A stretch of 12,477 nt of DNA from Casp-actino8 sp046091365 (GTDB lineage: Bacteria > Actinomycetota > Acidimicrobiia > Acidimicrobiales > Ilumatobacteraceae), in the NCBI GenBank assembly GCA_046091365.1, contig JBJTBM010000075.1:1-12477 (forward strand), given 5' to 3'. The notes beneath the pieces are model-generated. The model made no database searches and was not told where the DNA came from. It was given only the letters and a program-made list of their open reading frames with translations. Of the stretch, positions 5,504-12,477 are shown in pieces. The position numbers and the translations under genes were made by a program. Position 1 is the stretch's first letter; every line of letters begins with the position of its first letter.

Positions 5504-6685
5504 ATGACCGATCAGAAGACCGACTCGACCGGGGGTTCCCCGGTCCACGTGCCGAGCCGCGGGTCGCTGCCGGCTCGTTTGGGCGGGTCGGTGCGCAGTG
5601 TGCCCGAGTTCGGTCCGAGCGTGATGAACGCCGACGTCTACCGCGACCCCGTTCGATTCGACCTCGAGCGTGAACGCGTGTTGGGGCGCCACTGGATGAT
5701 CGGTGGACGTTCCGAGAGCGTGCGCGAACCGGGCGACTGGATCTCCTATGAGGGCCACGACGAGACGATCGTCATGGTGCGTCAGGCCGACGGCACCATG
5801 TCCGGCTTCCACAACGTGTGCAGCCATCGCGGACCGTCGTTCGTGGTCGACAAGAGCGGTTGCGGAGCGCGGCGGTTCACCTGTCCGTACCACGGCTGGG
5901 TGTACGACACCAAGGGTCGTCTGGTCGGGGTTCCCGAGCGGGAGGATTTCGACCCCGTCGTCCTGGCGTCGGCGCACTCTCCGGCCGTCGCCGTGGAGGA
6001 GTGGGGTGGCTGGGTGTGGTTCAACCTCGCCGGCCCCGAGGTCGCGGTGCCGTTGTTGCAGTCGATCGGACCCGAGATCTCGTCGGATCTCGGCGAGTTC
6101 CGCATGCAGGACATGGTCCTTCACGAAGTCGTCGAGTGGGACGTGCCGGTGAACTACAAGACCATCGTCGACGGCTTCAACGAGGTGTACCACGTCACCG
6201 AGTTGCATCACGTGCCACCGGAGTTCACCAAGGCTGCGCGGTGCTCGTCGTTCCACGTGGTGGGCGACAACTTCATGTGTTTCGTCCCGCGACCCACCCA
6301 CCTCGACAAGTTGGCCGACGACGACTTCGATCATCACCAGAATTCGATCTGCCACTACGTGGTGTTCCCGAACACGGTGTTCAACTGCAACCCCGAGCAC
6401 ATCCAGGTGTTCCAGCCCATCCCGCTGGCGGTCGACCGGACGCGCTTCTTGTGCTGGGAGATCGTCTATTCCGGGGATCGGTCCGACCCGGTCTACGCCG
6501 AGTACTGGCGACGCACCATGGCCCATTGGGACGAACTCAAGCGCGTCGTCGGTGAGGACATCGGCATCTACACCCAGATGGCGCGTTCGAAGCGTTCGAG
6601 CGCCTTCACGCGTCAGATCCTGTCCGAACGCGAGTTCAAGATCGCGATGTACCACCAGAACATGGACCGCAAGATCCGCGACTGA
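5504..6685 (+). CDS. Rieske non-heme iron ring-hydroxylating oxygenase, alpha subunit
   Basis: A 393-residue oxygenase component. The Rieske [2Fe-2S] ligands are C106-S-H108 and C127-P-Y-H130 (C-x-H and C-x-x-H). The C-terminal catalytic domain has D223-G-F-N-E-V-Y-H230-V-T-E-L-H235 and E-D352, which give the 2-His-1-carboxylate mononuclear iron site (H230, H235, D352). Glu227 sits where naphthalene dioxygenase has its bridging Asp205, a common substitution. The enzyme would hydroxylate or demethylate an aromatic or other ring substrate with O2 and electrons from a separate reductase. No beta subunit, ferredoxin or reductase gene is adjacent, so it probably uses a partner encoded elsewhere. 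ATG 5504 has GGGAG four bases upstream. Substrate is not predictable from sequence alone. Confidence 0.92.
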   Translation: MTDQKTDSTGGSPVHVPSRGSLPARLGGSVRSVPEFGPSVMNADVYRDPVRFDLERERVLGRHWMIGGRSESVREPGDWISYEGHDETIVMVRQADGTMSGFHNVCSHRGPSFVVDKSGCGARRFTCPYHGWVYDTKGRLVGVPEREDFDPVVLASAHSPAVAVEEWGGWVWFNLAGPEVAVPLLQSIGPEISSDLGEFRMQDMVLHEVVEWDVPVNYKTIVDGFNEVYHVTELHHVPPEFTKAARCSSFHVVGDNFMCFVPRPTHLDKLADDDFDHHQNSICHYVVFPNTVFNCNPEHIQVFQPIPLAVDRTRFLCWEIVYSGDRSDPVYAEYWRRTMAHWDELKRVVGEDIGIYTQMARSKRSSAFTRQILSEREFKIAMYHQNMDRKIRD

Positions 6686-6695
6686 GTGTTGGAAA

Positions 6696-6709
6696 CCCGT
6701 GGTCACGGG
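6696..6709 (+). terminator. Small perfect hairpin after the oxygenase gene
   Basis: CCCGTG (6696-6701), immediately followed by GT and CACGGG (6704-6709), forms a self-complementary 14-mer ten bases after the oxygenase stop. No T-tract follows, so it is at best a weak or Rho-assisted transcription end, or the start of the structured leader of the next gene. Confidence 0.3.
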
Positions 6710-6724
6710 ATGAAATTCCGAGCC

Positions 6725-6742
6725 TGAAGGAGAAATCCTTCA
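6725..6742 (+). other. GAAA-tetraloop hairpin in the leader of the LysM-NlpC/P60 gene
   Basis: TGAAGGA (6725-6731), loop GAAA (6732-6735) and TCCTTCA (6736-6742) make a perfect 7-bp stem capped by a GNRA tetraloop, which is a stable RNA fold. It lies 33 bases upstream of the GTG start. Further along, GAGGG (6751-6755) can pair with CCCTC (6768-6772), directly before the start. Together with 6696-6709 this suggests a folded 5' leader. No T-run follows the hairpin. Confidence 0.4.
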
Positions 6743-6775
6743 AGGTCTGCGAGGGCGGGAACGATACCCCTCCCC

Positions 6776-7696
6776 GTGAAACGCAAGATGACACGACTCG
6801 GCCGTGCGACCTTGGTGTCGCTGTCGACCGCTGTCGCCCTCGGCTTCGTCGGTGTGCCCGGCGCCCTCGCCGACGGCAAGGTCTCGTCGTCATCGTCGTC
6901 ATCGTCCGCGGCCACGTCGTCGCTCGGCCTGACGTACGTGGTGGTCAAGAACGACTCGTTGAGCCGCATCGCCACCCGAGTGAACGTGCCGATCGCCGAC
7001 CTCCTGGTCGTCAACGGCTTCACCCGGTCGAGCGTGATCGTGCCCGGGCAGGTCATCAAACTCCCCGACAACGCCTCCGCGGTGGCCGCTACCCGCACGG
7101 CGTCGGTTTCGGCGTCGGCGACCTACACCGTGCAGCGCAACGATTCGTTGTCGCTCATCGCCTCCAAGCACAAGGTAACTCTGGCGGACTTGTTGAGCGT
7201 CAACAAGTTCACGCGGTCGAGCGTGATCGTGCCCGGCCAGGTCATCAATCTGCCGGTCGGGTCGAACGTGACCGCGACGCCGGCGGTGGCCCCCGCGCCC
7301 GCCGCGACCGGCACCCCCGGGGGATCGAAGGTCCAAGCGGTCGTCGACTTCGCCGTGGCCCAGGTGGGCAAGCCCTATGTGTTCAACACCGCCGGACCGG
7401 CGACCTTCGACTGCTCGGGCCTCACGAAGGCCAGCTACGCGACCGTCGGCGTGAAATTGCCGCACCAGAGTCTGTTGCAGTCGAAACTCGGCGTCGCGAT
7501 CGACTGGAAGACGACGCCGATCCAAGCCGGCGATCTGATCTTCACCTTCTCGTCGGCGAACCCCACGCAGATCAGCCACGTCGGAATCGCGATCAGCGCG
7601 ACGCAGTGGGTCGAGGCACCGAACAGCGGGACCGTGGTGCGGGTGTCGCGTATTCCCTCGGATGCGCGCATCCAGGCCGTGCGACGCTTTCTCTGA
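6776..7696 (+). CDS. Secreted LysM-LysM-NlpC/P60 peptidoglycan endopeptidase
   Basis: A 306-residue exported cell-wall hydrolase. Residues 1-32 are a Sec signal peptide: basic start, hydrophobic core, A-L-A | D-G cleavage site. A Ser-rich linker (37-49) follows, then two LysM peptidoglycan-binding domains (about 52-97 and 116-160), an Ala/Pro/Thr linker, and an NlpC/P60 domain (about 185-306). Catalytic residues are C213 in F-D-C-S-G, H268 in S-H-V-G-I, and probably E280 in W-V-E-A-P, giving a Cys-His-Glu arrangement as in mycobacterial RipA. It would cut peptide stems of peptidoglycan during growth or division. The annotated start is GTG 6776; ATG 6788 (codon 5) is equally possible. Neither has a clear Shine-Dalgarno, and a C/T tract precedes the GTG. 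A 90-base structured leader lies upstream. Confidence 0.92.
   Translation: MKRKMTRLGRATLVSLSTAVALGFVGVPGALADGKVSSSSSSSSAATSSLGLTYVVVKNDSLSRIATRVNVPIADLLVVNGFTRSSVIVPGQVIKLPDNASAVAATRTASVSASATYTVQRNDSLSLIASKHKVTLADLLSVNKFTRSSVIVPGQVINLPVGSNVTATPAVAPAPAATGTPGGSKVQAVVDFAVAQVGKPYVFNTAGPATFDCSGLTKASYATVGVKLPHQSLLQSKLGVAIDWKTTPIQAGDLIFTFSSANPTQISHVGIAISATQWVEAPNSGTVVRVSRIPSDARIQAVRRFL
7019..7248 (+). repeat. Near-identical 41-bp direct repeats encoding the LysM C-terminal halves
   Basis: Bases 7019-7059 and 7208-7248 match at 39 of 41 positions. The two differences are third-position changes (ACC/ACG and GGG/GGC). Both encode F-T-R-S-S-V-I-V-P-G-Q-V-I. The rest of the two LysM domains has diverged much more, which points to recent gene conversion or strong constraint on this half. 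Confidence 0.85.
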
Positions 7697-7837
7697 GCGA
7701 CACCGCAACGTGCTCGATGCCGATTCCGAGGTGGATGTCAGGGGCGGTCCCCGGAGCCGCTCCGCTTCCGAGCGCTATCCGGAGGCTCGGAAGAAATAGC
7801 ATGGGCCGAGCGGTCGGGGGACCGCGAAGGGGGAGTC
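7697..7837 (+). promoter_or_regulatory. Intergenic region upstream of the amidohydrolase operon
   Basis: These 141 bases lie between the cell-wall hydrolase and the amidohydrolase. A short hairpin, CGGTC (7811-7815), GGGG, GACCG (7820-7824), sits just upstream of the strong ribosome-binding tract AAGGGGGAG (about 7827-7834) that ends three bases before ATG 7838. The region from 7735 to 7795 is rich in GC inverted repeats that could help end transcription, but no T-run follows. No convincing -35/-10 pair was found. Confidence 0.35.
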
Positions 7838-9601
7838 ATGCTGGATTACGTCATTCGTGGAGGCTCGATCGTCGATGGAACCGGGGCTGCCGCGCGTAGT
7901 GGCGACGTCGGCGTGCGCGATGGTGTGATCGTCGCGGTGGGTGCGGTGGACGAACCGGCCCGCGAGGTGATCGACGCCGATGGTGCCGTGGTGACGCCGG
8001 GCTGGGTCGATGTGCACACTCACTACGACGGGCAGGTCAGTTGGGACGACGTCATGGATCCGTCGGCAGGCAACGGTGCGACCACCATCGTGATGGGTAA
8101 CTGTGGCGTGGGTTTCGCCCCGGTTCGCCCGGGCAGCGAAAAGACGCTCATCGAATTGATGGAGGGCGTGGAGGACATCCCCGGCACCGCGCTCTACGAG
8201 GGAATCGAGTGGGGGCGCTGGGAATCCTTCCCCGAGTACATGGACTACATCGCGAGCCGGCGGTACTCGCTCGACATCGGCGCCCAGATCGCCCACGGTG
8301 CGCTCCGGTACTACGTGATGGGCGAACGCGGCGCCCGCAACGAGGAGGCCACCCCCGACGACCTGGTGGCCATGGGTCGTCTCGTCACCGAGGCGCTGCG
8401 CGCCGGAGCCGCTGGTTTCAGCACGTCACGCACCATCGGTCACCGGGCCCTCGACGGTTCACCCGTACCGGGTACGTTCGCTCCCGACGCCGAGATCGAC
8501 GCGCTCTCGTCGGCGATGCGCGCGGCCGGTTGCGGCGTGTTCGAGATGATCCCGGCCGGAACCGTGGGCAAACTCGAAGGACTGGGCGGCGAACGCTTCA
8601 CCCCCGAGAGCGAGCTGTCGTTGATGGCCGAGTTCTCGCGACGCAGCGCCCGCCCGGTGACCTTCACACTCGTCAAGTCGCCCGACTACGACCCCGACAC
8701 GTGGCAACGCCTGCTGGCGATGGTGGTCGAGGCCAACCAGAGCGGCGCACGGTTGTTCCCGCAGGTGTCGTCGCGCCCGATCGGTCTGGCCTCGGGGCTG
8801 TCGGGTTACCACGCGTTCCAGCGGCGGCCCTCGTACATGGCGATCGCCCATCTCCCTCTGGCCGATCGCGCCCGGCGTATGGCCCAACCAGAGGTCAAGG
8901 CGGCGATTCTCGCCGAGGCCGACGTTCCGGTCGACCAACCGGGCTCGATGGCCAACATGTACAACCTTTTTCAGATGGCCGCCCCGATGCTGTACCCCCT
9001 CGGCGATCCCGTCGACTACGAGCCCGACCCGTCGCAGATGCTTGGCGCGCGCGCCGCGCGCACCGGCGAGCCGATCCTGAGCGTGCTCTACGACTTCCTG
9101 CTCGAGCAGAACGGTGCGGCGATGTGCGCACTGATGGGCGGGCCCGACGTGCACGAGAACCAAGAGGTGCTGCGCTCCATGCTCACCCATCCCGAGACCG
9201 TGACCGGTCTGAGCGACGCGGGTGCGCACGTGACCCTCATCTGCGACGCCACCATGCCGACCACGCAACTCACGTTCTGGGCCCGTGACCGCCATCGCGG
9301 CGAGCGCATCCCACTCGAGTTCCTCGTGGCCAAGCAGACCGCGCGCAACGCCGACCTCTACGGGTACTCCGATCGCGGTCGTCTGCTGCCGGGATTACGC
9401 GCGGACATCAACGTGATCGACTTCGACAACCTGACTGTTTCGCCGCCCAAGGCCTTCCACGACCTGCCGGCCGGGGGAACGCGGTTGATCCAACCGGTGA
9501 GGGGCTATCTCGCCACGATGGTGCGTGGTCAGGTGACGCGGCGACACGATGCCGACACCGGGGCCCGCCCGGGCACGCTCGCCCGACCGGGTGCGAAATG
9601 A
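7838..9601 (+). CDS. N-acyl-D-amino-acid deacylase-family amidohydrolase
   Basis: A 587-residue metal-dependent amidohydrolase of the D-aminoacylase group. It begins with the small beta-sandwich segment (Y-V-I-R-G-G-S-I-V-D-G-T-G), then D58-V-H60-T-H62-Y-D-G-Q (metal site), M86-G-N-C89-G (the Cys ligand typical of D-aminoacylases), G193-F-S-T-S-R, and G457-L-S-D460-A-G-A-H464, with Asp460 the likely catalytic Asp. The C-terminus returns to the sandwich domain with G-R-L-L-P-G-L-R-A-D-I-N-V-I-D. The reaction would be hydrolysis of an N-acyl-D-amino acid or related amide or cyclic ureide. At 587 residues it is longer than the classical 480-500-residue D-aminoacylases, as is common in this actinobacterial-type branch. 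ATG 7838 has AAGGGGGAG upstream. Its stop overlaps the next start by ATGA (9598-9601), so the two products are made together. Confidence 0.9.
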   Translation: MLDYVIRGGSIVDGTGAAARSGDVGVRDGVIVAVGAVDEPAREVIDADGAVVTPGWVDVHTHYDGQVSWDDVMDPSAGNGATTIVMGNCGVGFAPVRPGSEKTLIELMEGVEDIPGTALYEGIEWGRWESFPEYMDYIASRRYSLDIGAQIAHGALRYYVMGERGARNEEATPDDLVAMGRLVTEALRAGAAGFSTSRTIGHRALDGSPVPGTFAPDAEIDALSSAMRAAGCGVFEMIPAGTVGKLEGLGGERFTPESELSLMAEFSRRSARPVTFTLVKSPDYDPDTWQRLLAMVVEANQSGARLFPQVSSRPIGLASGLSGYHAFQRRPSYMAIAHLPLADRARRMAQPEVKAAILAEADVPVDQPGSMANMYNLFQMAAPMLYPLGDPVDYEPDPSQMLGARAARTGEPILSVLYDFLLEQNGAAMCALMGGPDVHENQEVLRSMLTHPETVTGLSDAGAHVTLICDATMPTTQLTFWARDRHRGERIPLEFLVAKQTARNADLYGYSDRGRLLPGLRADINVIDFDNLTVSPPKAFHDLPAGGTRLIQPVRGYLATMVRGQVTRRHDADTGARPGTLARPGAK

Positions 9602-10602
9602 CCGAGCCCGTCATCACGCCGGCGGTCGACGATTTTGCCAAGCGGTTCCTGGCCGGCATCGTCGGGCAGGAGACGAGTCTCGATCGTTTCGTCGACGTTC
9701 CGAGTGGTCTGAGCGTTCCCGAGATGCTGGCGGCTCTCGGCCATCCCTCGCTCGGCCGTCTCGGCATTCAAATGATGGCCGACTTCATGCACCCCACGAA
9801 TTCGCGGTATTTCGACGCCATCTACGGGTCGTTCTTCGGGCAACGGGACGTGCGCAACTGGCTGGTGCCGACCATGGCCCAGATCGAGTTCATCGACTTC
9901 GTTCCCACCCAGCCCCCGGCGTTCCTCGACGACGGTGAGGGGATCACCTCGGTGGACGAGTGGCAGATGTTCGCGAACCTCGCCGCGATCGGAGCGGGTG
10001 AGGGGACCGTGCCCATGTCGAAAGGCGTCAGCGTGCGGCGTTATCGCGACGGTTGGATCACGTGGGCCTGCGACGTCTACGACACCGGCTCGTTTCGCAC
10101 CCCGCCTCCCGACGGGGGAGAAGCAGCCCCGATCCCCGACGCTCCGTCGCCCGGTGAATGGCAACGACACGAGGCGACTCGGGTGACGGTGTGTTCGGAG
10201 GTGGACTTCGAAGCCGACTGTCTCCAGTTCCACCCCACCGACTCGGTGTACATCGACCCGATCTTCGGCGAGTTCCACGGTCGCGACGAGATCACGGCGT
10301 GGATCATGGACATCATGCCCCGCGTCGGCAACATCGAGTTCGTTCCGGTGGGTCCCGAATTGAACGACGGCTCGGTGTACGTCCAGGAATGGGTGCAGAC
10401 CGCGGTGACGTCGAACGGCACCCGGGTGCCGATGACCCGGGGTACGAGCGTGCGGCGTTACCGCGACGGTTCGACCGTGTACGCCGCCGATTACTTCGAC
10501 ACCGCGACGCTCACCCGTCCCGAGGTGTTGGCAGCGAGCCGTGATTGCGGTTCGACTGTGCGCGTGGACGACATCATGCGTTACCGCTCGCGCGCGGTCT
10601 GA
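9598..10602 (+). CDS. Tandem SnoaL-like (NTF2-fold) protein
   Basis: A 334-residue protein built of two related SnoaL/NTF2-like domains (about 56-165 and 207-305) joined by an acidic Pro-rich linker (about 167-190). Repeat correspondences are H-P-T-N-S-R-Y-F-D against H-P-T-D-S-V-Y-I-D, I-E-F-I-D-F-V-P against I-E-F-V-P-V-G-P, V-P-M-S-K-G-V-S-V-R-R-Y-R-D-G against V-P-M-T-R-G-T-S-V-R-R-Y-R-D-G, and Y-D-T against F-D-T near each end. Such folds act as small isomerases, cyclases or hydratases, or as ligand-binding partners; function here is unknown. Translation is coupled to the amidohydrolase through ATGA, suggesting that it acts on the same compound or its product. The stop TGA 10600-10602 abuts the stop of the convergent next gene. 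Confidence 0.85.
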   Translation: MTEPVITPAVDDFAKRFLAGIVGQETSLDRFVDVPSGLSVPEMLAALGHPSLGRLGIQMMADFMHPTNSRYFDAIYGSFFGQRDVRNWLVPTMAQIEFIDFVPTQPPAFLDDGEGITSVDEWQMFANLAAIGAGEGTVPMSKGVSVRRYRDGWITWACDVYDTGSFRTPPPDGGEAAPIPDAPSPGEWQRHEATRVTVCSEVDFEADCLQFHPTDSVYIDPIFGEFHGRDEITAWIMDIMPRVGNIEFVPVGPELNDGSVYVQEWVQTAVTSNGTRVPMTRGTSVRRYRDGSTVYAADYFDTATLTRPEVLAASRDCGSTVRVDDIMRYRSRAV

Positions 10603-11394
10603 TCACGGGAGTTCGCGCACTCGCACGGACAAGCAGGTGACGCAGCCCTCGAGTTTGATGAACTCGCCGATGTCCACCTCGATGGTGCGATAGCCCCGCT
10701 CGCGATAAGAGGCGGCCATGCCCGGCGCGTCGGCGGCCATGAGGATCAGGTCGGGCTCGAGCAGAACCACGTGCGCTCCCGACTCCTCGGTCACGGCTTC
10801 GAATCGTTCGAAGTGATCGGTCGAGTCGAGACCCGGGAGCCACCCGACGATGGTGCCGTCGCTCAGGGCGGTGGCTGCCGACTTGAGGTGCAGCACCTTG
10901 GTCAACGGCACGCCGACGACTCGGGCCCCGAGCGGTTCGACGATGGCGGCGAACTGGCGTAGACCCACGGGGTTGGTTCGACCGCCGAGGCCGACGTAGA
11001 TCGTGTCACGGTCGGCACCCGGAACCTTGAGGACGTCGCCCCCGTCCATGGTCCCGGGTGCGACGATGCGCTCGATGCGACAACCCAACTCGGCCACAAC
11101 GGGTTCGACGCCGATCGTCTCGGGCTTGCGCGCATCGTCCCCGGGGCGGGTGATGACGGCGACCCCGCGATACATCACGACCGGATCCTCGATGAACACC
11201 GCGTCGGGGCAGTCGTCGGCCGACGGCACCTCGATGACGCGCCACCCGGCGTTCGCCACGGCGTCGACGTAGTTCTGCCACTGTCGCATCGCCAGAACGA
11301 GGTCGATGGGGGAACGGTCGATGTGGGTCACGATTCCCTCGGCCAAGCGAGGACCAGGACGACGGACGAGGGCGATGCGGGTCGTTCGGGGCAC
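10603..11394 (-). CDS. ddaH: Dimethylargininase-like amidinohydrolase (DDAH family)
   Basis: A 263-residue protein of the guanidino-group-modifying superfamily. Key residues appear in order: E69-D70-P, D117-G-G-D120 (substrate guanidino contact), L168-H169-L-K-S (catalytic His169) and, at the C-terminus, G250-C-V-T-C254-L-S with Cys254 as nucleophile. The L-H-L-K-S and V-T-C motifs and the short length fit NG,NG-dimethylarginine dimethylaminohydrolase better than the roughly 400-residue arginine deiminase. The enzyme hydrolyses methylated arginine to citrulline and an amine in the cytoplasm. The start is GTG 11394, with no in-frame ATG before the first beta strand (I-A-L-V). The stop codons of this gene and the convergent SnoaL-like gene are directly adjacent, forming the palindrome T-G-A-T-C-A. 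Confidence 0.88.
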   Translation of the reverse strand: MPRTTRIALVRRPGPRLAEGIVTHIDRSPIDLVLAMRQWQNYVDAVANAGWRVIEVPSADDCPDAVFIEDPVVMYRGVAVITRPGDDARKPETIGVEPVVAELGCRIERIVAPGTMDGGDVLKVPGADRDTIYVGLGGRTNPVGLRQFAAIVEPLGARVVGVPLTKVLHLKSAATALSDGTIVGWLPGLDSTDHFERFEAVTEESGAHVVLLEPDLILMAADAPGMAASYRERGYRTIEVDIGEFIKLEGCVTCLSVRVRELP

Positions 11395-11466
11395 TCCGCG
11401 AGATTAGGCGGGGCCGCGCCGACCGGGGGTCTTCACTAGGGTGACGATCGGAACAAGGGGGAAACC
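11395..11466. promoter_or_regulatory. Divergent intergenic region with a strong ribosome-binding site
   Basis: The 72 bases between the GTG of the DDAH-like gene and ATG 11467 hold AAGGGGG (11455-11461), five bases before that ATG, a good Shine-Dalgarno. TAGGGT at 11437-11442 is a possible -10 element for the plus-strand gene, but no matching -35 is visible. Confidence 0.4.
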
Positions 11467-12477
11467 ATGACGACCAATCCGACCGCTGACCCGCGCATCG
11501 ACCCTCGCATCAAGGCCCTGCTCGCGATGATGCCGAGTTTCGCGGCACCCGACGTGCCCGACCGCGCGACCCTGTTGGAGCGTTCCAACACGCCCGAGGG
11601 ACTCGCCGCGTCGGAGTTGTACCGATCGGTGATGGCGGTGTGCGACAGCGAGGAGAACGCGCCCACCACGTGTCTGCGCATCAGCGAGGAGAAGGTGACG
11701 TCGCAGCCCGACGGGAACACGATCACGTTGCGCATCATCCGGCCGGACAACGACGCGGTGTTGCCCTGCGTGTACTACATCCATGGTGGCGGCATGGCGT
11801 CGCTGTCGTGTTTCGACGGCAACTACAGCGGTTGGGGCAAGTTGCTGGCGGCCCGCGGCGTGGTGGTGGTGATGGTCGACTTCCGGAACGCGGTGAGTCC
11901 CTCGTCGTTGCCCGAGGTCGCGCCCTTCCCGGCGGGACTCAACGACTGCGTGTCGGGTGCGCGTTGGGTAGTGGCCAACTCGGCCAAGATCGGAGCCGAC
12001 CCGCGACGCATCGTGATCGCGGGGGAGAGCGGGGGTGGAAACCTCACGCTGGCATCGGGGATGAAGATGGCCAAGGACGGTGACATCGGGACGATCTCGG
12101 GTTTGTACGCGTTCTGCCCGTACATCGCGGGTCAGTGGCCGACGCCCGAGTGCCCGTCGTCGGTCGAGAACAACGGCATCTTTCTGGACCTGCACAACAA
12201 CAACGGACGGGTGGGCTACGGCATCGAGGCTTTCGACCGCCGCGACCCCCTCGCCTGGCCGAGCTTCGCCACCGAGGACGACGTGCGCGATCTGCCGCGA
12301 ACGGTGATCAGCGTGAACGAATGCGACCCGCTGCGTGACGAGGGCATCAACTTCTACCGCCTGTTGCTGCGCGCCGGTGTGCCGGCCCGGGCCCGAACGA
12401 TTCTGGGCACCACGCACGGCATCGAACTGATGCCGATCGCTTGCCCCGAGATCACCGCGTCGGCCCAAGTCGACTTG
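11467..12477 (+). CDS. Alpha/beta hydrolase, HSL (hormone-sensitive lipase) family, 3'-truncated
   Basis: The frame is open from ATG 11467 to the last base, giving 337 residues with no stop, so the C-terminus lies outside the window. It shows the HSL-type oxyanion-hole motif H106-G-G-G109, the nucleophile elbow G186-E-S188-G-G-G, Asp287 in E-C-D-P-L-R-D-E-G, and His317 in T-H-G. This is a complete Ser-Asp-His triad. These esterases hydrolyse short to medium acyl esters; the natural substrate is unknown. There is no signal peptide, so it is cytoplasmic. The start has AAGGGGG five bases upstream. Most of the domain is present, so only a short C-terminal piece is probably missing. Confidence 0.92.
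   Translation, partial: MTTNPTADPRIDPRIKALLAMMPSFAAPDVPDRATLLERSNTPEGLAASELYRSVMAVCDSEENAPTTCLRISEEKVTSQPDGNTITLRIIRPDNDAVLPCVYYIHGGGMASLSCFDGNYSGWGKLLAARGVVVVMVDFRNAVSPSSLPEVAPFPAGLNDCVSGARWVVANSAKIGADPRRIVIAGESGGGNLTLASGMKMAKDGDIGTISGLYAFCPYIAGQWPTPECPSSVENNGIFLDLHNNNGRVGYGIEAFDRRDPLAWPSFATEDDVRDLPRTVISVNECDPLRDEGINFYRLLLRAGVPARARTILGTTHGIELMPIACPEITASAQVDL

Noticed and set aside
5432..6706. 424-residue minus-strand ORF opposite the Rieske oxygenase
   Set aside because: It is the antisense shadow of a clear gene in high-GC DNA. It has no recognisable domain and an Arg/His/Val-rich composition.
6686..6775. ydaO (c-di-AMP) riboswitch upstream of the NlpC/P60 gene
   Set aside because: The gene type suggests it, but the region is only 90 bases and I cannot match the conserved ydaO core by eye. 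I kept it only as an unclassified structured leader.
6882..6910. TCG/TCA microsatellite-like tract as a phase-variable repeat
   Set aside because: It encodes a poly-Ser linker in frame. A trinucleotide repeat cannot switch the frame, so it is only a length-variable linker.
11404..12468. 354-residue minus-strand ORF at the right end
   Set aside because: It lies opposite an alpha/beta hydrolase with a full catalytic triad and shows only Arg/His-rich low-information sequence.

Overview
This window is a gene-dense, high-GC stretch of bacterial chromosome. The gene content suggests an actinobacterium, and an Acidimicrobiia-like environmental lineage would fit: an F420-type LLM oxidoreductase, an Mpt53-like exported thiol oxidoreductase, a RipA-type NlpC/P60 peptidase with Cys-His-Glu catalytic residues, GTG starts and tight gene packing. 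I saw no tRNA, rRNA, CRISPR array, insertion sequence or phage gene. The lineage is inferred from gene families only.

Layout from left to right: (1) 1-1202 (+), the 3' part of the catalytic subunit of a cobalamin-dependent acyl-CoA mutase, followed by its separate B12-binding subunit. (2) 1204-2941 (-), a two-gene unit of a PfkB sugar/nucleoside kinase and an SDR-fold protein whose usual Tyr/Lys catalytic pair is replaced. (3) 2966-4371 (+), a YedA-type DMT/EamA permease whose stop codon overlaps (ATGA) the start of a lipoprotein thioredoxin-like gene. (4) 4338-5390 (-), an LLM-class, probably F420-dependent, oxidoreductase. (5) 5504-6685 (+), a Rieske oxygenase alpha subunit. (6) 6776-7696 (+), a secreted cell-wall hydrolase with two LysM domains and an NlpC/P60 domain. 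(7) 7838-10602 (+), an N-acyl-D-amino-acid deacylase-type amidohydrolase translationally coupled to a tandem SnoaL-like protein. (8) 10603-11394 (-), a dimethylargininase-type amidinohydrolase. (9) 11467 to the window edge (+), an HSL-type alpha/beta hydrolase.

The most important observation is at 3871-4371. The reading frame of an Mpt53/TlpA-like thiol-disulfide oxidoreductase is interrupted by one in-frame TGA at 4063-4065. This TGA occupies the place of the first catalytic cysteine of the thioredoxin CxxC motif (W-A-P-G-[TGA]-T-Q-C). The same frame then continues through the rest of the thioredoxin fold, including the cis-Pro region, to a normal stop. A hairpin with a GGUC loop lies 26 nt after the TGA, a position and loop like those of bacterial SECIS elements. 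I read this as a probable membrane-anchored selenoprotein with a U-x-x-C active site. An ordinary gene caller would report two fragments or miss it. The selenocysteine machinery (selA, selB, selC, selD) is not in this window, so the call depends on finding it elsewhere in the genome.

The remaining genes look like catabolic and accessory metabolism: acyl-CoA rearrangement, ring hydroxylation, hydrolysis of D-amino-acid derivatives, methylarginine degradation and ester hydrolysis. Coding is almost continuous. The only non-coding stretches of note are 5391-5503, 6686-6775, 7697-7837 and 11395-11466, all under 150 bases.
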